From assembly GCA_964435085.1 (NCBI GenBank), contig CAYSXQ010000009.1:1-34819 (forward strand): DNA of 34,819 nucleotides. The letters are read 5' to 3'. The notes below the pieces were generated by a model, which was not told the DNA's origin, did no database searches, and worked only from the letters and a program-made list of their open reading frames with translations. Numbering within the stretch: position 1 is the stretch's first letter; the number at the start of each line of letters is the position of its first letter. The DNA comes from UBA917 sp964435085. Lineage in GTDB: Bacteria; Patescibacteriota; Patescibacteriia; Patescibacteriales; Patescibacteriaceae. The position numbers and the translations under genes are program-made. Below are positions 14,345 to 22,402 of this stretch, in pieces.

Positions 14345-15030
14345 ATGTCTAAATACGTAAAATCCAAAACCCAAATCGACGGTATCCGCAAAAGCTGCCA
14401 CAAAATGGCTGCTATCTTCAAGCAGCTCGAGCAGCTAGTTAAGCCAGGCGTTACTACCGCTGATTTAGAAGAAGCTGCTATTGCCATGATTAAAGCTGCT
14501 GGTGGTAAGCCAGCCTTCAAAGGTTACAAGTCTGACCGCCGCAGCAAGCCTTTTCCTAGTGCTCTCTGTGCTTCAATTAACGACGAAATCGTTCATGCTC
14601 CAGCCCTACCAGCTAAACTTCTCAAAGAAGGTGATATCATCAAGCTTGACTGCGGGATGAATCTCGACGGCTACTTTAGTGATATGGCGCGCACTTTTGC
14701 TGTCGGCAAAATCAGCAAAGAAGCTCATCATCTGGTTGATGTTACTAGGGAAGCTTTAAATATTGGTATTGCTCAGATCAAGCCAGGTAACACCCTTGAC
14801 CACATCGGCTCGGCCATCCAGAAATACGTTGAAGGCGAAGGCCTCGGCGTTGTCCGCGAACTAGTCGGCCACGGCGTCGGCCTGGCTGTTCACGAAGACC
14901 CTCAAGTTCCACATTACTCGATCAAAGAAGCTGGCATGCCTAATGTTAAATTAGTCCCTGGCATGGTCCTAGCTATTGAGCCAATGGTCACCATCGGCGA
15001 CTGGCGCATCAAGCTCGGTCCAGATGGCTT
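14345..15030 (+). CDS. map: Methionine aminopeptidase type I, 3' end lost in assembly gap
   Basis: Removes the initiator methionine from new proteins. The visible 228 residues have four of the five metal ligands: Asp102 (KLDCGMNLDG), Asp113 (GYFSDMARTF), His176 (VGHGVGLAVHE) and Glu212 (LAIEPM), and the substrate-pocket His84. The fifth ligand, a glutamate about 25 residues further on, falls in the run of N that begins at 15031. The family is about 250 residues, so only the last 20-30 are missing. The frame appears to run on into ruvX beyond the gap, but this is an artefact of the arbitrary gap length. Confidence 0.94.
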
Positions 15031-15130
15031 NNNNNNNNNNNNNNNNNNNNNNNNNNNNNNNNNNNNNNNNNNNNNNNNNNNNNNNNNNNNNNNNNNNNNN
15101 NNNNNNNNNNNNNNNNNNNNNNNNNNNNNN
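15031..15130. other. Assembly gap of 100 N
   Basis: Exactly 100 N, the usual placeholder for a gap of unknown length. The flanks show that it must hold at least the last 20-30 codons of map and the first codons of ruvX. Confidence 0.98.
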
Positions 15131-15514
15131 TACTTAGGTGTCGACTGGGGCACTAGTAAAATCGGACTGGCCATGGCCGATAGTGACAATAAAATCGCTA
15201 TCCCTATTGGCGTAGTCAAAAACATCGCTGAGGTGGCTGCCGAAGCCCAGTCGCAAGGTGCTACTAAAATTATCCTAGGTTATCCTGTCGCCAAAGACGG
15301 CCGCAACTCTGATCACCAAGCAATCAATGCTTTTAAACTTGCTCTCGAAGAAGCTACAAGCTTGCCAGTCGAAGTCATCGACGAACGACTCACTACTGGT
15401 CTCGCTATCAAGCTCCGCCACCAAGCACCGGGTACTCAGAAGCACAAGGCGGCTGCCAAAGAAGATGCGATTGCAGCAATGCTGATCTTGGAGACTTATT
15501 TGTCACGAAGTTAA
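15131..15514 (+). CDS. ruvX: RuvX/YqgF-type Holliday junction resolvase-like protein, 5' end in gap
   Basis: YqgF-family RNase H-fold nuclease implicated in 16S rRNA processing and possibly junction resolution. The visible 127 residues begin YLGVDWGTSKIGLAMAD, the family N-terminal motif with the first catalytic Asp, so only a few residues are lost in the gap. Further motifs are IILGYPVAKDGRNS, VEVIDERLTTGLA with the catalytic Glu, and KEDAIAAMLILETYL with the last acidic residue. Length is close to the usual 130-140. Confidence 0.92.
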   Translation, partial: YLGVDWGTSKIGLAMADSDNKIAIPIGVVKNIAEVAAEAQSQGATKIILGYPVAKDGRNSDHQAINAFKLALEEATSLPVEVIDERLTTGLAIKLRHQAPGTQKHKAAAKEDAIAAMLILETYLSRS

Positions 15515-15530
15515 AAGCGACCTCTGGTCG

Positions 15531-15548
15531 TCCCAGCGGAGGCCGGGA
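15531..15548. repeat. Short palindromic element after ruvX
   Basis: TCCCAGC...GCCGGGA: the ends TCCC and GGGA pair and inner GC pairs extend the stem after one mismatch. It resembles dispersed intergenic palindromes known in many bacteria. Placed between ruvX and recO beside an AAAGT-type inverted repeat. Confidence 0.45.
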
Positions 15549-15561
15549 TCTCATAATAAAA

Positions 15562-15610
15562 AGTTGAAAGTTACGGGACTTTCTAACTTTATACTTTCTA
15601 ACTTTCAACT
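15562..15610. repeat. AAAGT-type inverted repeat before recO
   Basis: AGTTGAAAGTTA (15562-15573) pairs perfectly with TAACTTTCAACT (15599-15610). Inside, the 13-mer ACTTTCTAACTTT occurs twice as a direct repeat (15578-15590 and 15593-15605). The element ends five bases before the recO ATG, so it could affect recO initiation. Confidence 0.65.
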
Positions 15611-15615
15611 CGTCT

Positions 15616-16227
15616 ATGGAATCAACCTACACCACCGAAGGCATTGTTCTGCGTCGTGATCTCTGGCGCGAAGCCGATTGTCGTTTAGTAATCTATACTC
15701 GTGAAGCTGGCAAATTAGATCTCATTGCCCGTGGTGTTAAGAAGCCAAGTTCTAAATTGGCAGGTCACCTCGAACCTTTCAACCGTCTCAAGTTGATGGT
15801 TATTAACGGCCGCTCCAAATCCTACGTCGCTTCTGCTCAAGCTCTTGATAGTTTCTATCATCTTAAGCAAGACTTAGATAAGTTACAGTGGGCGGGCGAG
15901 TGGCTCGCTGACTTCAATCGTTTAGTTAAAGACAATCAAGTTGATGCTAAGCTCTATGCTTTGCTTGCTTCATCACTCTCGGTTTTCAATTCTATCAAGG
16001 CTGGTCCTATCTACTATCGAGCTTTAGGGAGTCTCTATCTTTTAAAATTGTATGAACTAATGGGCGAGGGACTTGATTGGGAAGAATTATCTAAACAAGC
16101 TAACACTAATCAGAAGCATTTAGAGCTACTCAAGGTCTCCTTAGCCAAGCTTTATCAAGGCGCACCCAAGCTCACTAAGAGTTTAGCTGAATTAACTATT
16201 CATCTAGCTTTAGTTTTAAAAAATTAA
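15616..16227 (+). CDS. recO: DNA repair protein RecO
   Basis: RecO loads RecA at SSB-coated DNA gaps with RecR. The 203-residue product has the N-terminal OB-fold pattern TTEGIVLRRDLWREADCRLVIYT and IARGVKKPSSKLAGHLEPFNRL, followed by the helical C-terminal domain. It is shorter than many RecO proteins (about 240) and lacks the C-terminal CxxC zinc finger found in some. The ATG is five bases after an inverted repeat and has no Shine-Dalgarno. It ends in a terminator shared with the convergent gene. Confidence 0.9.
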   Translation: MESTYTTEGIVLRRDLWREADCRLVIYTREAGKLDLIARGVKKPSSKLAGHLEPFNRLKLMVINGRSKSYVASAQALDSFYHLKQDLDKLQWAGEWLADFNRLVKDNQVDAKLYALLASSLSVFNSIKAGPIYYRALGSLYLLKLYELMGEGLDWEELSKQANTNQKHLELLKVSLAKLYQGAPKLTKSLAELTIHLALVLKN

Positions 16228-16255
16228 AAGCGCAGTTTTAGCTGCGCTTTTTTTG
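16226..16255. terminator. Bidirectional terminator between recO and the convergent orphan gene
   Basis: AAAAGCGCAG (16226-16235), loop TTTTAG, CTGCGCTTTT (16242-16251) plus further T. A-runs and T-runs flank both sides, so it can end both the recO transcript and the minus-strand transcript from 16575. Confidence 0.85.
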
Positions 16256-16257
16256 TT

Positions 16258-16575
16258 CTAGGTTTTGATGATACGGAAAAGATAGTGGGTATCAGACTTA
16301 AATTCTCTTATTAATTCTAATCGAGTATTGTCTTTAGTTGGTATTTCTATATCGGCTTTCTTTTTGGCTAGTATGCATTCCCATCTTTCTTTTCTAACTG
16401 TCTTTTCGTTGATATACTCATGTCTACCGTATTGTAATTCTAGTTGTGAAAAACTAGTCTCATTATTTGCTTCAATCAAGCGTATTCCTAGTAAGTCATG
16501 CGAAGTGTGCAGTATAATGTCTACACTAAAGCTACTTAGCTGATCACATTTATACAGATAGGATTTAATTACCAT
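16258..16575 (-). CDS. Orphan protein of unknown function
   Basis: Unrecognised 105-residue protein, mixed charge, with no signal peptide or membrane segment. Predicted strands at the N-terminus (MVIKSYLYKCDQL, SVDIILHTS) and Lys/Glu-rich middle (TVRKERWECILAKKKADIEI). It is a single gene with a strong Shine-Dalgarno (AAGGGGG, minus strand 16587-16581, five bases from ATG) and a near-consensus promoter, convergent with recO and divergent from aspS. It ends with TAG, one of three non-UAA stops in the window. These signals make it a real gene despite the unknown product. Confidence 0.75.
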   Translation of the reverse strand: MVIKSYLYKCDQLSSFSVDIILHTSHDLLGIRLIEANNETSFSQLELQYGRHEYINEKTVRKERWECILAKKKADIEIPTKDNTRLELIREFKSDTHYLFRIIKT

Positions 16576-16618
16576 CTTTTCCCCCTTGAAATATTGATTA
16601 TAAAATGAACGAGTTTTT

Positions 16619-16647
16619 ATTATGCGACATACTCATCAATTAGTCAA
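16619..16647 (-). promoter_or_regulatory. Promoter of the minus-strand orphan gene
   Basis: On the minus strand: -35 TTGACT (16647-16642), 17-base spacer, -10 CATAAT (16624-16619). Both boxes match consensus at five of six positions. The leader is about 35 bases and contains the Shine-Dalgarno. The -35 box is back to back with the aspS -35 box. Confidence 0.75.
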
Positions 16648-16649
16648 TC

Positions 16650-16678
16650 TTGAAGAAAATCCAGTAATTTGCTAGGAT
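16650..16678 (+). promoter_or_regulatory. Probable aspS promoter
   Basis: -35 TTGAAG (16650-16655), 17-base spacer, -10 TAGGAT (16673-16678), four of six matches each. It is divergent from the orphan-gene promoter with only two bases between the -35 boxes. Confidence 0.5.
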
Positions 16679-16724
16679 AAATGAATAATTTTTATTAAAC
16701 CTAAAGCAAAATACCTCTAACTAT

Positions 16725-18521
16725 ATGATGCGAAGCCATACTTGCGGCCAGTTAAATAAATCTAATCTTAGCCAAATTGTTGAATTAGCAGGTTGGGTGG
16801 CCTCTTACCGTAACCTAGGCTCCCTACTCTTCATCGATTTACGTGATAAATACGGCTTAACGCAGCTCTCCTGGAATGACACTGATGGCAGTTTTGCTGA
16901 GGCTTGTAAGCTTCGTCATGAATGGGTGATCAAGGTCAAAGGCGTCGTCTCTCTCCGTCCTGAGAAGATGGTTAATCCGAAGATGGCGACTGGTGAAATT
17001 GAAATCAGAGTCAATGAATTAGAAATATTGAGCGTCGCCGAAGTATTGCCTTTCGAGATTCACAACGATGAAAATCTCGGTCAAGCTAACGAAGCTCTCC
17101 GTCTCAAGTATCGTTTCCTTGATTTGCGTCGTCCTAAGCTGCAAGAGATGTTAGCTGTCAAAGATCGCTACTTCACTCATATCCGTTCCTATTTCCATAG
17201 TCAAAATTTTACCGAAGTTCAGACTCCGATCCTTGCCAACTCTTCTCCTGAAGGCGCTCGCGACTTCCTTGTTCCATCTCGTCTCTATCCTGGTAAATTC
17301 TACGCCCTACCTCAAGCTCCACAGCAATTCAAGCAGCTACTCATGGTCGGTGGTCTTGATCGCTACTTCCAAATTGCACCTTGCTTCCGTGATGAAGACA
17401 CTCGTGTTGATCGTCACTACGGCGAATTCTACCAGCTTGATATGGAAATGAGTTTCGCTGGCCAGGACGACGTCTTTGCTATCATGGAACCATTGATGAT
17501 TGAGCTCACCGAAAAGTTTTCTAACAAGAAAATTATTAATCTCCAGAGTGACAAATCTTTCCGTCGCTTGCCTTGGCGTGAAGCGATGACTAAGTATGGC
17601 AGCGACAAGCCAGACTTACGTTTTGATCTGCCTATCATGCCTGTCTCACCAATCTTTGCTAACTCCGGCTTTGTCGTCTTTGACGAAGTGATTAATGCTG
17701 GTGGTGCTATTCATGCTCTGGTTGTCCCGGGTGGCGAAACCTTTAGCCGTAAGATTTTTGATGAGCTGACAGAACTAGCCAAGAAGAAAGGTCTTGCTGG
17801 TCTTGCTTACGCCACGATTGGCGCCGAAGGTGTCAAATCCAGTATTAGTAAATTTGTCTCTGAAAATAAATTCAAAGAGTTGATCGATGCTATTGGTGCA
17901 AAGACCGGTGACGCAGTTTTGCTCGCCGCTGGTCCTTGGCTTAAGCTCTCCTGGGCCATGGGCGCGCTGCGTCTTGATGTCGCTCGTCGTCTCAATCTAA
18001 TTGATAATACTCAGGCTGCTTGGTGCTGGATAGTTGACTACCCAATGTACGAAGCCGTCGAAGAGGGGACGCTCGCTGCTAAACAAGGCAAGACTGTCGA
18101 CTTCGGTCACAATCCTTTCTCCATGCCGCAAGGTGGCCTCGAGGCTCTGACTAACAAAGATCCGCTCGACATCTTAGCTTACCAGTACGACCTAGTCTTA
18201 AATGGTTTCGAAATCTCCTCCGGTGCCGTTCGTAACCAAAATCCCGAACTCATGTACAAGGCCTTCGCCATCGCTGGCTACAGCAAGGAAGACGTCGACA
18301 AGAAATTCGGCGCCATGATCCAAGCCTTCAATTACGGCGCCCCACCTCACGCTGGCAACGCCCCGGGTCTTGATCGTCTGATCATGGTTCTCAACGACTG
18401 GGACTCTATCCGCGACATGTACGCCTTCCCTAAGGATGGTCAGGGCCGCGATGTCTTAATGGATAGTCCGAGTGAGGTCAGTCCAGAGCAGCTTAAGGAA
18501 ATTGGGGTCAAAATGAATTAA
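16725..18521 (+). CDS. aspS: Aspartyl-tRNA synthetase (bacterial type)
   Basis: Charges tRNA with aspartate. The 598-residue product begins (M)MRSHTCGQL with the N-terminal OB anticodon-binding domain (VELAGWVASYRNLGSLLFIDLRDKYG). It then has the class II core: motif 2 FRDEDTRVDRHYGEFYQLDMEMSF, the bacterial GAD-type insertion in the middle, and the C-terminal motif 3 APPHAGNAPGLDRLIMVL. Length fits the bacterial family (580-600). Two tandem ATGs at 16725 and 16728 are possible starts; the second matches family N-termini better. Whether it also charges tRNA-Asn cannot be told by eye. Confidence 0.96.
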   Translation: MMRSHTCGQLNKSNLSQIVELAGWVASYRNLGSLLFIDLRDKYGLTQLSWNDTDGSFAEACKLRHEWVIKVKGVVSLRPEKMVNPKMATGEIEIRVNELEILSVAEVLPFEIHNDENLGQANEALRLKYRFLDLRRPKLQEMLAVKDRYFTHIRSYFHSQNFTEVQTPILANSSPEGARDFLVPSRLYPGKFYALPQAPQQFKQLLMVGGLDRYFQIAPCFRDEDTRVDRHYGEFYQLDMEMSFAGQDDVFAIMEPLMIELTEKFSNKKIINLQSDKSFRRLPWREAMTKYGSDKPDLRFDLPIMPVSPIFANSGFVVFDEVINAGGAIHALVVPGGETFSRKIFDELTELAKKKGLAGLAYATIGAEGVKSSISKFVSENKFKELIDAIGAKTGDAVLLAAGPWLKLSWAMGALRLDVARRLNLIDNTQAAWCWIVDYPMYEAVEEGTLAAKQGKTVDFGHNPFSMPQGGLEALTNKDPLDILAYQYDLVLNGFEISSGAVRNQNPELMYKAFAIAGYSKEDVDKKFGAMIQAFNYGAPPHAGNAPGLDRLIMVLNDWDSIRDMYAFPKDGQGRDVLMDSPSEVSPEQLKEIGVKMN

Positions 18522-18526
18522 TAGTT

Positions 18527-18919
18527 ATGATTATCGCCATTCTAGGCTCACAAAATAATAAACGCGAACAAGACTGGCTCAGTCATTGGACTTACGAGTT
18601 CGAACGTATCGGCTCTGAAGTTTTAGTTAATCCAAAAGTTATCAGTTTAGCAACAGCTGACGCTCTTGTTTTATTATCCGACGGCAGAATTTCCGAGCCA
18701 GATATCTATCTGAGCCTCGGCTACTTCTACCATCTCAAAGAACAGGAACGGCGTTCACCTAAGCGCCTCATCGTCGCTTTCAATGAAACTGGTAATTTCC
18801 CCGCCTCACTAGAATTATATTTCGATCACATTACTAGCACTGAAAAAGGTTTGATTAATACCCTTAAGGACTATCTCTATTTCAGTAATAAAAATGTTCA
18901 ATCCCAATCGCACAACTAA
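18527..18919 (+). CDS. Small protein, possible nucleoside deoxyribosyltransferase-like fold
   Basis: A 130-residue protein not firmly recognised. It opens with a Rossmann-like strand (MIIAILGSQ). A middle section ADALVLLSDGRISEPDIYLSLGYFYHLKEQ recalls the pattern of nucleoside 2-deoxyribosyltransferase-like proteins, in which an Asp precedes a Gly/Ala-rich helix, but the key residues are not clear. It starts five bases after aspS and its last 26 bases overlap the start of alr in another frame, so the three genes are probably translated from one mRNA. Function should be treated as unknown. Confidence 0.65.
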   Translation: MIIAILGSQNNKREQDWLSHWTYEFERIGSEVLVNPKVISLATADALVLLSDGRISEPDIYLSLGYFYHLKEQERRSPKRLIVAFNETGNFPASLELYFDHITSTEKGLINTLKDYLYFSNKNVQSQSHN

Positions 18920-20033
18920 TCTTCGCACCTGGATAGATATTGATCGCGATAACTTGCGTCACAACTATCATGTTTTTCGCGATCTCATCGCTCCCTCCTG
19001 CTTACTCGGCGCCGTTGTGAAGTCCAATGCCTACGGCCACTCACTAGTTGACTGTGCTGCCGAATTATCTCGTCTTGGTGTTGATTGCCTGATGACCGAC
19101 TCTATTACTGAAGCTGTTAAATTGCGCGAGCAGGGGATTGCTAAGCCAATTCTCGTGCTCGGCTATACTTTGCCTAGTATGGTCGCTCTAGCGATAGAGC
19201 ATCGTATTAGTTTATCAATCTCTAGCTTCCAAGTCTTAGATGCTCTACGCGAGCTAGATACTACAGATCTTAGGGTTCATCTGAAATTCGATACCGGCAT
19301 GTGTCGTCAAGGTTTCTTTGCCGAGGACGCTGCTAAGCTTCTTGATTTGCTTATTCATGAATTTCCACAGATTACCATTGAAGGTGTTTTCACTCACTTT
19401 GCTAGTGCCAAAAATCCCGCTTTCCCTGATGATACCAAGCAGCAATTAGCAAAGTTTGCTATAATAATAGAAGAGTGCAAGCGTCGCGGTCTCAAAGTAA
19501 TTCGTCACGCTGCTGCCACTGCTGGCACTCTACTTTTTCCTGAGTCACACTTCGACATGGTTCGTGTTGGCATTGGTCTCTATGGTCTCTGGCCCTCGAC
19601 CCAAGTTCAGGCTGCTTGCAGCGATCGCTTAGAGCTCAGGCCAATCTTAGCTTGGAAAAGCGTTGTCAGTGAGATCAAAAGCGTTCCGGCTGCTAGTCGC
19701 ATTGGCTATGATGGCAGTGAGACTGTAGCTAGAGATTCTAGGCTAGGTATCGTGCCTATTGGCTACTGGCACGGCTATGACCGCAGCCTCTCGAGTATTG
19801 GCCGCGTCTTGATAAATGATCAGCCAGCTAAAGTGCTGGGTCGAGTCTCTATGGATATGTTAATTATCGACCTGACTAATATTGATCAAGTCGCAGTTGG
19901 CGACCAAGTCACGCTCCTCGGGCGCGACCACCACCAACAAATTAGCGCCGAAGAAATTGCTAGACTAGCCGAAACTTCCAATTACGAAATTGTTACTAGA
20001 CTCAATCCTTTAATAAAAAGATTTTATATATAA
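18894..20033 (+). CDS. alr: Alanine racemase
   Basis: PLP enzyme that makes D-alanine for peptidoglycan. The 379-residue protein has the PLP lysine Lys43 in VVKSNAYGHS, the phosphate/PLP region RVGIGLYG, the catalytic tyrosine Tyr272 in SRIGYDGSE, and VSMDMLIIDLT from the C-terminal beta domain. The ATG at 18894 is the only suitable start and lies inside the preceding gene (26-base overlap). A D-Ala-D-Ala carboxypeptidase-type enzyme is encoded nearby (22403), so this organism appears to build or edit a D-Ala-containing wall. Confidence 0.95.
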   Translation: MFNPNRTTNLRTWIDIDRDNLRHNYHVFRDLIAPSCLLGAVVKSNAYGHSLVDCAAELSRLGVDCLMTDSITEAVKLREQGIAKPILVLGYTLPSMVALAIEHRISLSISSFQVLDALRELDTTDLRVHLKFDTGMCRQGFFAEDAAKLLDLLIHEFPQITIEGVFTHFASAKNPAFPDDTKQQLAKFAIIIEECKRRGLKVIRHAAATAGTLLFPESHFDMVRVGIGLYGLWPSTQVQAACSDRLELRPILAWKSVVSEIKSVPAASRIGYDGSETVARDSRLGIVPIGYWHGYDRSLSSIGRVLINDQPAKVLGRVSMDMLIIDLTNIDQVAVGDQVTLLGRDHHQQISAEEIARLAETSNYEIVTRLNPLIKRFYI

Positions 20034-20053
20034 TTAACTAAGCAATTAAGCAT

Positions 20054-20971
20054 ATGAATAATAATGCTAAATACGCCTTTTACTACCTCTTGTCGCTAGT
20101 GGCCTTAATCTTTGTCACTATCAATAGCGGAATCATCGTCTTTCAAATCATTAATAAATTTATTCCCGATACTTTAACTAATTATTCTGACAGTGTTAGT
20201 CAGGAATTACTACGTTTTGCTATTGCTTCCCTCGTCTTTGCAACTCCTGTCTTTTTCTTGATGAATAAGTTTATTAGCAAGGGCTTAGTCAAAAAAGAAA
20301 TCTCTTTGACTGATGGTATTCGTCGTTGGTTGACCTACCTAATCATCTTTATCTCCAGTGTCGTCATCTTGGTCTGGTTGATTATGACTATGACCAGTTT
20401 TCTAAACGGTGAATTAAGCATGAAAGTTGCTCTCAAGACTTTGACTATTCTTGGTATTGCCGGCTCAGTCTTTGGTTACTATTTCTATGACATCAAAAAA
20501 GAAAAGGTGAGTGCCAAAGATCCTATTGCCTGCACTTTCTTTATTGCTAGCTTGGTCCTAGTTCTAGCTGCTCTAGTTTCAGCAATTATGATTATGGATA
20601 AGCCAGCTACTGTTCGTGATCAGCGTCACGATCAGACTGTCATTAATGATCTCTCTATGATCGATAGCGCTATTAATCAGTACTACATCATTAATAAAAA
20701 ATTACCAGTTTCTCTCGACGAATTAAAATCAACTAGCGGCGTCTATCTCCGTGACGAAAATCTCATGGATGCTGTTTCCAAAGCTCCTTATCAGTACAAG
20801 CCAGGCGCTGACAATAGTTATCAGCTCTGTGCCGACTTTAAATTAGCCACTAACTCTGCTGACAAAACTAATTACTCCGAGCCAAAGTGGGATCATCAGA
20901 CCGGTAATCAGTGTTTTGATTTGGTAGTTGTGAAGCAAGAAATTCCAGTTCTTCCTGTTCAGGTTAAATAA
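20054..20971 (+). CDS. Five-helix membrane protein with DUF5671-like part and a pseudopilin-like soluble domain
   Basis: The 305-residue protein has hydrophobic segments near residues 9-31, 52-72, 92-114, 126-145 and 159-181. The first four resemble the DUF5671 family, frequent in CPR genomes. After the last helix comes a soluble part of about 120 residues with DLSMIDSAINQYYIINKKLPVSLDEL. That pattern resembles the region after the N-terminal helix in type II/IV pseudopilin-like proteins (helix, then KLPxSLxEL). Family labels are from memory of the pattern. Its own ribosome binding site is absent. Function unknown; probably a cell-surface or envelope protein. Confidence 0.75.
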   Translation: MNNNAKYAFYYLLSLVALIFVTINSGIIVFQIINKFIPDTLTNYSDSVSQELLRFAIASLVFATPVFFLMNKFISKGLVKKEISLTDGIRRWLTYLIIFISSVVILVWLIMTMTSFLNGELSMKVALKTLTILGIAGSVFGYYFYDIKKEKVSAKDPIACTFFIASLVLVLAALVSAIMIMDKPATVRDQRHDQTVINDLSMIDSAINQYYIINKKLPVSLDELKSTSGVYLRDENLMDAVSKAPYQYKPGADNSYQLCADFKLATNSADKTNYSEPKWDHQTGNQCFDLVVVKQEIPVLPVQVK

Positions 20972-20994
20972 ATTTAGTTACAAAGCTAGAAAGT

Positions 20995-21021
20995 AGAAAG
21001 TTAAAAGTCACGAAACTTTCT
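20995..21021. repeat. AAAGT-type inverted repeat after the membrane protein gene
   Basis: AGAAAGTT (20995-21002) pairs with AACTTTCT (21014-21021); the following TAACTTTCAAC matches the 15599 element base for base. Same family as 14248 and 15562. Confidence 0.55.
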
Positions 21022-21043
21022 AACTTTCAACCGCTTCCTCTAA

Positions 21044-21071
21044 TGGACAGTCAAGCTTTTTCTGTTATAAT
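21044..21071 (+). promoter_or_regulatory. Promoter for the scpA operon
   Basis: -35 TGGACA (21044-21049), 16-base spacer, and an extended -10 TGTTATAAT (21063-21071) with perfect TATAAT. Predicted start near 21078, about 17 bases before the scpA ATG. Confidence 0.7.
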
Positions 21072-21094
21072 AAATTAATACCAAAGCCACCTCA

Positions 21095-21796
21095 ATGATT
21101 ATCAAAATCGACAAATTCGAAGGCCCGCTGTACCTGTTGCTGCAGATGATTGAGGAGGATAAACTCGATATTACTGAGGTGAGTCTGGTTAAGATTGCTG
21201 ATCAGTATATCGATTATATCAAGGCTAATAGTGATATTGATCCAGAAAACATTGCCGATTTCTTAGTTGTCGCAGCTAAGCTCTTATTGCTTAAATCTCG
21301 TGCCTTACTGCCATACCTCTATCCAGCCGAAGACGAAGAAGTTGATGATTTCGAAGCTCAGATCAAGATGTACAAAGAGTTTCTTGAAGCGACTAAGGTC
21401 ATTGCCAAAATCATTACCGGACAGAAAACTATGTTCGGTCGTGAATTTAGCAAGCAGTCTTTGCTCCTTGATGGCTTTACTCCGCCTACCAAAGTTGCGC
21501 TAGCTGACCTGCCTCTAATCTGCGCCGAAGTTATCGCGCGCCTCGCGCCCGTTGAAGAATTAGGTCAAGGCACCATTCGCGAACACGTTAATATTGACGA
21601 CAAGATGAGCGAAGTTAAATTCATTCTTACTAAGAAAATCAATTTCTTTTTCAAGGACTTCATCGGTAAGGCCAAGTCTAAGACAGAGGTCATCGTCGGC
21701 TTCCTTGCTATTCTTGAATTAATGAAGCAGCGGGAATTGATGATCGAACAACTCGCTACTTTTGGTGAGATAGAGGTGCAAAGAATTCAGAATTAA
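21095..21796 (+). CDS. scpA: Segregation and condensation protein A
   Basis: ScpA is the kleisin that bridges the SMC heads of the bacterial condensin. The 233-residue protein starts MIIKIDKFEGPLYLLLQMIEEDKLDI, the classic ScpA N-terminus, followed by ADQYIDYIK, ENIADFLVVAAKLLLLKSRALLPYL and the C-terminal winged-helix part with VIVGFLAILELMKQRELMIEQ. It lies six bases before scpB and begins an operon with a good promoter. No smc gene is in the window. Confidence 0.95.
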   Translation: MIIKIDKFEGPLYLLLQMIEEDKLDITEVSLVKIADQYIDYIKANSDIDPENIADFLVVAAKLLLLKSRALLPYLYPAEDEEVDDFEAQIKMYKEFLEATKVIAKIITGQKTMFGREFSKQSLLLDGFTPPTKVALADLPLICAEVIARLAPVEELGQGTIREHVNIDDKMSEVKFILTKKINFFFKDFIGKAKSKTEVIVGFLAILELMKQRELMIEQLATFGEIEVQRIQN

Positions 21797-21802
21797 ATTT
21801 CT

Positions 21803-22396
21803 ATGGATAAATTACAATCACAATTAGAATCACTACTCTTCGTGAGCGCTAAACCGATTTCTGTTAAGCAGCTATCTGAATTAACTATGGCAAGCGCTGA
21901 GCAGGTCGATGATGCCTGCACTGCGCTTAGTGAGCATTATAATAATTCTGGTTCTGGTCTTGCCTTGGTTAAGAATAATGCTAAGTATCAGATGGTTACT
22001 CGCAGTGACAATGCTGAGTTGGTTCGTAGTTTCTTACAACAAGAAACTAACAGCGAGTTAAGTCGTCCTAGTCTCGAGACTTTGACTATCATCGCTTATC
22101 GTGGTCCGATTGCCAAAAGCGACCTTGATCGCATTCGTGGTATTAACTGCGCTATGATCTTACGCAATCTTTTGCTACGAGGTCTAATCGAATCCAAGGG
22201 CGACAAGAAAGACGGTGAAATTTACTATGAAGTTAGTTTTGACTTCCTTAAGTTCTTAGGTGTTAGCGACCTGTCTCAATTGCCAGATTACCAACGTTTG
22301 CATAGTGATAGCGCCGTCGATAAGTTTTTGAATAAATCCGAGGAGTCAGTGTCTAATAATGATCAAGCTCTTGCCGCTGACCAGGCAAATCAATAA
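21803..22396 (+). CDS. scpB: Segregation and condensation protein B
   Basis: ScpB forms a dimer that stabilises the ScpA-SMC complex. The 197-residue protein shows LQSQLESLLFVSAKPISVKQL at the N-terminus (first winged helix) and LSRPSLETLTIIAYRGPIAKSDLDRIRGINC (second winged helix), with LLLRGLIESKG. A polar 30-residue tail follows FLKFLGVSDLSQLPDY. Normal length. It is six bases after scpA and followed six bases later by the carboxypeptidase gene. Confidence 0.95.
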   Translation: MDKLQSQLESLLFVSAKPISVKQLSELTMASAEQVDDACTALSEHYNNSGSGLALVKNNAKYQMVTRSDNAELVRSFLQQETNSELSRPSLETLTIIAYRGPIAKSDLDRIRGINCAMILRNLLLRGLIESKGDKKDGEIYYEVSFDFLKFLGVSDLSQLPDYQRLHSDSAVDKFLNKSEESVSNNDQALAADQANQ

Positions 22397-22402
22397 TTAC
22401 TT

